A stretch of DNA of 33,566 nucleotides, taken from the NCBI GenBank assembly GCA_019310425.1, contig JAFDEI010000082.1:1-33566 (forward strand). The letters run 5' to 3'. The notes below the pieces were generated by a model. The model was not told the origin of the DNA. It saw only the letters and a list, made by a program, of their open reading frames with translations, and made no database searches. The DNA is from Deltaproteobacteria bacterium. Lineage in GTDB: Bacteria; Myxococcota_A; UBA9160; SMWR01. Positions 23,978-33,566 of this stretch are shown here, piece after piece (within the stretch, counting starts at the first letter, position 1; every line of letters starts with the position of its first letter). Both the position numbers and the translations under genes were made by a program.

Positions 23978-24051
23978 CAGAAGCCCCCTATCGCCCTCGT
24001 AAGGAGGAGAGCGCCGAGGTCGTGCTGCTGCTGGAAGATCACCGCCGTCAT
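23971..24051 (-). CDS. Putative leucine leader peptide (26 aa) upstream of leuA
   Basis: ATG 24051 opens 26 codons ending in TGA at 23971. The peptide reads MTAVIFQQQHD then LGALLL then TRAIGGFCG. The codons for LGALLL are CTC GGC GCT CTC CTC CTT, a dense Leu cluster, with Ile and Val also present. It lies directly upstream of a strong hairpin and leuA, the standard layout of Leu attenuation. No good Shine-Dalgarno is visible. The predicted promoter places the transcript start about 3 bases before the ATG, so translation may be leaderless. The mechanism would be ribosome stalling at Leu codons when charged tRNA-Leu is scarce. This is inference from layout and codons; no homologue search was possible. 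Confidence 0.65.
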   Translation of the reverse strand: MTAVIFQQQHDLGALLLTRAIGGFCG

Positions 24052-24060
24052 GATCGTCTC

Positions 24061-24089
24061 TATGTAATCGAAGCGGAGTGCTACGTCAA
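24061..24089 (-). promoter_or_regulatory. Predicted sigma70 promoter for leuA leader
   Basis: On the minus strand TTGACG (24089-24084), a 17-base spacer and TACATA (24066-24061) match the sigma70 boxes well with ideal spacing. It lies in the gap after the recG stop. The expected start of transcription, about seven bases after the -10 box, is near 24054, only about 3 bases before the leader ATG. Confidence 0.65.
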
Positions 24090-24116
24090 GCTCAGTGGTC
24101 TGTGACGCCCGGAGAC

Positions 24117-26582
24117 TCAACCGACCCCAACCAGCGCAAGCCGATCACCCCATCGGGCCCGTACTGCATCGGCCAACCCCTTGCTGCGCTCGAGTCGCGA
24201 ATCGCGTGCGAGGGTCTGCTGCGCCGCAATCCTCGCGACCGCGATCTGCTTCACATCGCGTGTGAGGTCAGCGATCCGAAGATCCGGCAGACGGCCGCTC
24301 TGACGCGTCCCGAGAAACTCTCCGGGACCGCGAATCTTGAGGTCTGCCTCTGCGATTTCGAAGCCGTCCGTGGTAGACAGCAACGCGTGCAGGCGTGCCT
24401 CACTGTCCTCGGTGACGCCGCGCGCAACGCAGATACAGGTCCCCTCCAGACCACCTCGGCCGACACGACCGCGCAGTTGGTGAAGCTGCGCGAGGCCAAA
24501 GCGTTCTGCGTGCTCGACGATCATCAGCGTCGCGTTCGGCACATCGACACCGACCTCGATCACCGTCGTCGACACGAGCACCTGCGTTTCACCACGCGCG
24601 AAGCGTGCCATCGCCTCGCTTCGCGCAGCCGCGTCGACCTGGCCATGCACGAGGTCGATGCGATAGTCCGGGAATGCCGAGCGAATCCGGGCAGCCGATT
24701 CACTCGCCGAACGCAGGTCGATCTTTTCGCTGTCTTCGACGAGTGGATAGACGACGTAGACCTGCTCTCCGCGTTCGACCGTCTCACGCAAAGCCTCGCT
24801 CACGCGCGTGCCCTCGCCCTCGCGCACGAGCAGCGTGCGGGTCGGCCGGCGCCCCGGCGGCAGCTCGTCGATCACCGAAAGGTCGAGATCGCCGTGCAGA
24901 GTGAGTGCGAGTGTACGCGGGATCGGAGTCGCGGTCATCACGAGCGTATGAGGCGATAGTGAATCACGCGACTTCTCTGCCAGTGCGGCTCGCTGTCGAA
25001 CCCCGAAGCGGTGCTGTTCGTCGATCACCACCAACGCGAGGCTGCGAAACGCGACACTCTCCTGCAACAACGCATGAGTTCCAATCGCCAAGTCGACCTC
25101 GCCCGCGGCAATCGCGAGGCGAATCACGTCGGCCTCGGACTTCGGGATCGATGCAGTGAGGAGCGCCATGCGCAACCCGCCCTCTGCTCCCGCGGTCGCG
25201 ACGAGGTGCTGGAGCGTACCGGCGTGCTGCTCCGCCAACAGCTCGGTCGGCGCCATGATCGCGCTCTGGTGCCCTGCCGCCGCGACCGCGAGCGCGGCCA
25301 GGAACGCGATGACCGTCTTACCGCAACCGACATCGCCCTCGAGGAGACGGCTCATCGGATGCGGACATGCGAGGTCTGCGGAAATCTCTTGCCAAGCGCC
25401 GCGCTGCGCGCGCGTGAGTTCGAATGGGAGCCCTGCGATCGCTGCGCGGGTCCGCGCACCCGCGTCCGCGATCGCGATACCCGGCTCACGGCCACGGCGG
25501 GCGCGGCGAAGTCCCAGACCGAGTTCGAGCAGATAGAGCTCTTCCAGTACCAGGCGCATCAATGCTCGAGACGTCCCGGCCTCGAGGGCCTCGATATCCG
25601 ATTCGGGTGACGGCGCGTGAAGCTCACGCAGCGCCTCAGCCGGTCCGGGCAATCTCTGTGTGCGCACCAGGCTGTCGGGCAGGTGTCCCCCGACGAGATC
25701 CGCGTACTGTCGCATCGCCGATTCGATCAGCCGCCGCAGCGCACGCGGGTGCAGGCCCTCCGGCGACGAGTACTCGGGCACGATCTGATCGAGAACCGGG
25801 GCCGCGCTCGTCCCGGACGCACCGGCCTCCCGGCCGCGATTTGCCGAGCTTGCGCTCGCTGCGCCCGCGCGGCCCTCGCTGGGATCCGGCAGGGATTCGA
25901 TCTCGGGGTGAACCAGCTCCTTGTCGAAGCGGTAGCGCTTCACCTCGCCCGTCACGAGCAGGCGCGCATTCTTCTTCGCCCTCGAAGCGATCGCGTCCGT
26001 GCCGAAGAACCACTTCAGCCGAACCGTGCCGGTTTCGTCCGAGACGACGGCCTCGAAGGTGCGACCGCGGCGACCACGGCCGTGCCTGCGTTGTGCACTG
26101 AAGCCCGACACCAGCACCGTAGCAACGAAGGTTGCGCGCAGCCCGACCGTCAGTTCGGCCACCTTCGTGAGCGAGCGACGGTCGTCGTAGCGGACCGGCA
26201 GGCGAAACAACAGGTCTGTGATCGTCGCTATGCCGCGCTTGGCGAGCTTTGCCTCTCGATTCGGACCGACACCCGGCAATACCGCCGGACTGCGCGCCAG
26301 CGCGGCCTCGGCCCAATCGAGCCTGGCGAGCGGGCGCAACCGTTCGAGCGCTGCCGTGACCTTCGCCGGAGTCGCCTCGCCGTCGGCAAATTGTTTTCCG
26401 ACGTCGGCAAGCAGATCTCGTGCGTCCTTGGGGATCGCCAGCTCGACCGCGCGCGCGCACCCCGCGCTGACCGTCACAGCGAGTCCTCGCACGCGATCGA
26501 AGTGAGCGAAATCGCTACGCGCTGCAAATTCGAGCGGGGACAGCACCGCGTCGATCGCGGCCTTGAACGGGCTTACACCCAC
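24117..26582 (-). CDS. recG: ATP-dependent DNA helicase RecG
   Basis: 821 residues. The N-terminal extension of about 110 residues precedes the wedge region, which begins near LPGVGPNREAKLAKRGI and contains FRLPVRYDDRR and an OB-fold. A low-complexity Ala/Ser/Gly insert lies around residues 220-260. Helicase motifs follow: SRLLEGDVGCGKTVIAF (Walker A, about residue 417), VVIDEQHRFGVRQR (motif II, about 519), MTATPIPRTLALT, then EVGVDVPNAT, QLHQLRGRVGRG and GPGEFLGTRQSG near the C-terminus. It remodels stalled replication forks and branched DNA. It is longer than the ~690-residue E. coli enzyme, mainly from the N-terminal extension. GTG 26582 starts 19 bases after the carB stop, so it is probably co-transcribed with the pyrimidine operon. 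Confidence 0.97.
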   Translation of the reverse strand: MGVSPFKAAIDAVLSPLEFAARSDFAHFDRVRGLAVTVSAGCARAVELAIPKDARDLLADVGKQFADGEATPAKVTAALERLRPLARLDWAEAALARSPAVLPGVGPNREAKLAKRGIATITDLLFRLPVRYDDRRSLTKVAELTVGLRATFVATVLVSGFSAQRRHGRGRRGRTFEAVVSDETGTVRLKWFFGTDAIASRAKKNARLLVTGEVKRYRFDKELVHPEIESLPDPSEGRAGAASASSANRGREAGASGTSAAPVLDQIVPEYSSPEGLHPRALRRLIESAMRQYADLVGGHLPDSLVRTQRLPGPAEALRELHAPSPESDIEALEAGTSRALMRLVLEELYLLELGLGLRRARRGREPGIAIADAGARTRAAIAGLPFELTRAQRGAWQEISADLACPHPMSRLLEGDVGCGKTVIAFLAALAVAAAGHQSAIMAPTELLAEQHAGTLQHLVATAGAEGGLRMALLTASIPKSEADVIRLAIAAGEVDLAIGTHALLQESVAFRSLALVVIDEQHRFGVRQRAALAEKSRDSLSPHTLVMTATPIPRTLALTLHGDLDLSVIDELPPGRRPTRTLLVREGEGTRVSEALRETVERGEQVYVVYPLVEDSEKIDLRSASESAARIRSAFPDYRIDLVHGQVDAAARSEAMARFARGETQVLVSTTVIEVGVDVPNATLMIVEHAERFGLAQLHQLRGRVGRGGLEGTCICVARGVTEDSEARLHALLSTTDGFEIAEADLKIRGPGEFLGTRQSGRLPDLRIADLTRDVKQIAVARIAAQQTLARDSRLERSKGLADAVRARWGDRLALVGVG

Positions 26583-26601
26583 GTTCGCCCCCGGGCACGG
26601 A

Positions 26602-29817
<3,216 letters not shown>

Positions 29818-29820
29818 GGC

Positions 29821-31062
29821 CTACTCCGCCACTGCCCTTGTCGGGGGGCCGGTGGGCCCCCGCCCGCCGGCAACGTCGACTCCGCTCACGTTTTCTCCTG
29901 CCTTGTGCCGCTTCACCATCTCCCGGAATCGGCCGAAGAAATACGCAGCATCATGAGGCCCCGGCGATGCTTCCGGGTGGTATTGCACCGAAAAGAGCGG
30001 CCGCTCGGAATGCGCCAAACCCTCCACGGTTCCGTCGTTCAGGTTCACGTGCGTTACCTCGACCGGCTCACCCGCAGCGCGCAGTGATTCGGCGTCGACC
30101 GCGTATCCGTGGTTCTCGGCACAGATCGCAACCTTCTTCGTAGCGAGGTCCTGGCCGGGCTGGTTCCCGCCGTGGTGCCCGAATTTGAGCTTCTTCGTCT
30201 TGCCCCCGAGCGCGAGCGCGAGGATCTGATGGCCCAGGCAGATCCCGAACAACGGCTTCTCGTCGGCGAGTCGGCGGACATTCTCCCGCACTCCTTCAAC
30301 GGCAGCCGGATCGCCCGGACCGTTCGAAAGGAAGATTGCGTCGGGGTTCATCGCGAGTGCCTCTTCCGCGGGAGTGGTCGCGGGAACGATCGTCACATCG
30401 AAGCCGTTTTCGACCAACTGCCGCGCGATGCTCCGCTTGATTCCGAAATCGTACGCGATCAGCTTGAATTTCGTCTCCGGAATCGGGCGTCGCGGCAATT
30501 GCCCGGTGACGCCTTCCCAGAGCCCCTCTTCCCAGCGGTAGGGCTCCGAGCAGGTGACCTGAGCGACGAAGTCGCAGCCGTCGAGGCCGGGTTCGCTGCG
30601 CGCTCGCTTCACCAGCGCGTCGGAATCCTGTTGATCCGGGTCTGCGGACAACACACCCACCTGCGCACCGCCATCACGAATCCGACGAACCAACGCTCGA
30701 GTGTCGATGCCGGAGATCCCGGGGATGCCGTGGAGCTGCATGTAGCGGTCGAGCGACTGCCGCGAGCGCCAATTCGACGGCACATCGAACACCTCCTTGG
30801 CGACGAAGCCGCGGAGATAGGGGCGCCTCGATTCCTCGTCTTCGGGGTTGACGCCGACATTGCCGATCTGCGGGTAGGTCATCGTGACGATCTGCCCCGC
30901 GTAGGAGGGATCCGTGAGGATCTCCTGATACCCGAAGATGCTGGTATTGAATACGACTTCGCCCGCTCCAATCACGGGCAAACCGAAGGCCTGCCCGCGA
31001 TAGACCGTGCCGTCGGCCAGCGCGAGGATCGCGTGGGAGGGTAGGATGCTCGACGGACTCAC
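29821..31062 (-). CDS. carA: Carbamoyl-phosphate synthase small subunit (glutaminase)
   Basis: 413 residues from GTG 31062, whose GTGA overlaps the pyrC stop; the frame is open farther upstream but only through pyrC. The N-terminal CPSase domain has [26 protein letters not shown] and [15 protein letters not shown]. The C-terminal class I glutaminase has [25 protein letters not shown] with nucleophile Cys 275, HHGGNQP and [11 protein letters not shown] (catalytic His and Glu). It hydrolyses glutamine and channels ammonia to CarB. The C-terminus runs about 20 residues past the usual end as a Gly/Pro-rich tail. Part of the coupled pyrR-pyrB-pyrC-carA-carB run. Confidence 0.97.
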   Translation of the reverse strand: MSPSSILPSHAILALADGTVYRGQAFGLPVIGAGEVVFNTSIFGYQEILTDPSYAGQIVTMTYPQIGNVGVNPEDEESRRPYLRGFVAKEVFDVPSNWRSRQSLDRYMQLHGIPGISGIDTRALVRRIRDGGAQVGVLSADPDQQDSDALVKRARSEPGLDGCDFVAQVTCSEPYRWEEGLWEGVTGQLPRRPIPETKFKLIAYDFGIKRSIARQLVENGFDVTIVPATTPAEEALAMNPDAIFLSNGPGDPAAVEGVRENVRRLADEKPLFGICLGHQILALALGGKTKKLKFGHHGGNQPGQDLATKKVAICAENHGYAVDAESLRAAGEPVEVTHVNLNDGTVEGLAHSERPLFSVQYHPEASPGPHDAAYFFGRFREMVKRHKAGENVSGVDVAGGRGPTGPPTRAVAE

Positions 31063-32350
31063 GGAACCAGCACTCCCTTGTCGACGTGGTAAACCAGTCG
31101 GCCGCCGACGATCGTCGCGATGGCTCGTCCCTGCATCATCTGCCCCGCCCACGGCGAGTTCCGACTCTTCGAATAGCCCTTGGCCGGATCGTAGAGCCAA
31201 CTCCGCTCGGGGTCGACGATCACGAGATCGGCGGGTGAGCCCACCGCAAGATCGCCGCCGGGTCGGTTCAGGATCCGCGCGGGGTTCGTTGAAAGTCTCC
31301 GCACGAGTTCGAGCGGCGTGATCTCGCCGTTGCGAACCAGATCGAGCACGACCGGCAGCGCAGTTTCGAAACCGAGTAGCCCGGGCGGTGCTTCGACGAA
31401 ATCGAGATCCTTCTCGTGCAACGCGTGCGGTGCGTGGTCGGTCGCGATCGCGTCGAGGGTGCCGTCCACGAGCCCCTCGCGGCAGGCCGCAACATCCGCA
31501 GCTGAGCGCAACGGCGGCGCTACCTTGGTGTTGGTGTCGTAACCGATCGCGGCCTCATCGGTGAGCGTCAAGTGGTGGGGAGAAACCTCCGCAGTCACCG
31601 AAACACCGCGCTCCTTGGCATTGCGAATCGCCGCCACCGAAACTCCGCTCGAAACGTGCGCCACGTGGAGTCTCGCCCCGGTGAGCTCGGCGAGCATCAG
31701 ATCACGCATCACCAGCACGTCTTCGGCGATCGATGGGTTGCCGGGCAAGCCGAGTCGCGTCGACACGGGGCCCTCATTCATGACGCCCGCGCCAACCAGC
31801 GAACAGTCCTCGGCGTGGACGATCACGAGTCCGTCGACCAACTTCGAATACTCGAGCACGTGGCGCATCACGCCGCCGTCTTGAATGGTCCGGCCATCGT
31901 CGCTGAACGCAACGGCGCCGGCCTCGGCCAGAGCCGACATTTCCGTAACGGTTTCGCCCGCCAGGCCGCGGGTCGCCGCTGCGATCGGATAGATCCTGGC
32001 GGGCGATTCATGGCGACCGCGGTCGAGAATGAAGCCGGTCGTAGCAGGATCGTCGTTCACTGGATGGGTGTTGGCCATGCACGCTACCGAGGTAAAACCA
32101 CCCGCAACCGCCGAACGCCCGCCTGAGGCGATGTCCTCTTTGTACTCCTGGCCGGGTTCGCGAAGGTGCGTGTGCATGTCGAAGAAACCCGGCGCGATCC
32201 AGCCACCTTCCGCGTCGATGATCTCGGCGCCGCGCGCGTCGAGCCCTTCTCCGACGGCCGCGATCACACCGCCTTCGATCAGCACGTCACCACTCTCGTC
32301 ACGATTCGTGGTCGGGTCGAGAATCCGCCCGCCGCGTACCAGGATTCGAC

Positions 32351-32354
<4 letters not shown>
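31059..32354 (-). CDS. pyrC: Dihydroorotase
   Basis: 431 residues, the usual length for type I dihydroorotase. Metal ligands: [10 protein letters not shown] (His 61 and His 63), a later LHVAHVSSG and [11 protein letters not shown], and [13 protein letters not shown] with the catalytic Asp. [11 protein letters not shown] is the family's NTxP segment. It closes carbamoyl-aspartate to dihydroorotate in de novo pyrimidine synthesis. Start TTG 32354 overlaps the pyrB stop (TTGA) and has AGGAG seven bases upstream, which decides the start. No defect seen. Confidence 0.97.

Positions 32355-33566
<1,212 letters not shown>

Noticed and set aside
31063-31200. Longer carA start
   Set aside because: The extra 46 residues lie inside pyrC and are not CarA-like; GTG 31062 gives the coupled overlap.

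Overview
The window is GC-rich bacterial chromosome with tightly packed genes, frequent GTG and TTG starts and many 4-base ATGA/GTGA/TTGA overlaps. Outer-membrane-type lipoproteins (an RCC1-repeat protein and an alkaline-phosphatase-superfamily protein) point to a Gram-negative cell. A pyrR-pyrB-pyrC-carA-carB operon and the lipoprotein style suggest a deltaproteobacterial-type lineage (Myxococcota, Binatota or similar). That placement is an inference from gene content only. I saw no tRNA, rRNA, CRISPR array, insertion sequence or phage gene.

Left part (1-2225, minus strand): two coupled lipoprotein genes. Middle part (about 2250-22322): an envelope glycan or glycolipid locus. The plus-strand run 2339-13414 encodes a GT-C membrane protein, a membrane-anchored PDZ protein, a polyprenyl-phosphate-sugar synthase-like GT2, a GT4 glycosyltransferase, a second GT-C protein, an LPG-synthase-TM/flippase-like protein, a methyltransferase, an acyltransferase-3 protein and a third GT-C protein. 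A minus-strand pair follows (zinc-ribbon methyltransferase and CrtR-like desaturase/hydroxylase). Then come two more plus-strand GT-C-like genes (15377-19839). A convergent minus-strand trio (GT2, methyltransferase, polysaccharide deacetylase; 22322 to 19847) closes the locus. The likely theme is lipid-linked sugar donors made by GT2 enzymes, used by several GT-C enzymes, with methyl, acyl and deacetyl tailoring. Substrates cannot be read from sequence.

Right part (22519-33566, minus strand): pyrR (cut by the window edge), pyrB, pyrC, carA, carB and recG in one run, then a separately promoted leuA. Two things stand out. First, pyrB carries an exact 23-bp tandem duplication (33048-33093) that shifts the frame; removing one copy restores a continuous 313-residue aspartate carbamoyltransferase. 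Second, leuA is preceded by a strong-looking sigma70 promoter, a 26-codon leader ORF with a Leu codon cluster that starts almost at the predicted transcript end, and a 14-bp-stem hairpin. Together these look like a leucine attenuator with a near-leaderless leader peptide.

Other oddities: LeuA has HGQDD where the family normally has HxHND and lacks the C-terminal regulatory domain. Two cluster proteins (GT2 at 5376, GT-C at 17656) look internally shortened in frame. Three GT-C paralogues carry an unusual C-terminal beta-sandwich-like tail.
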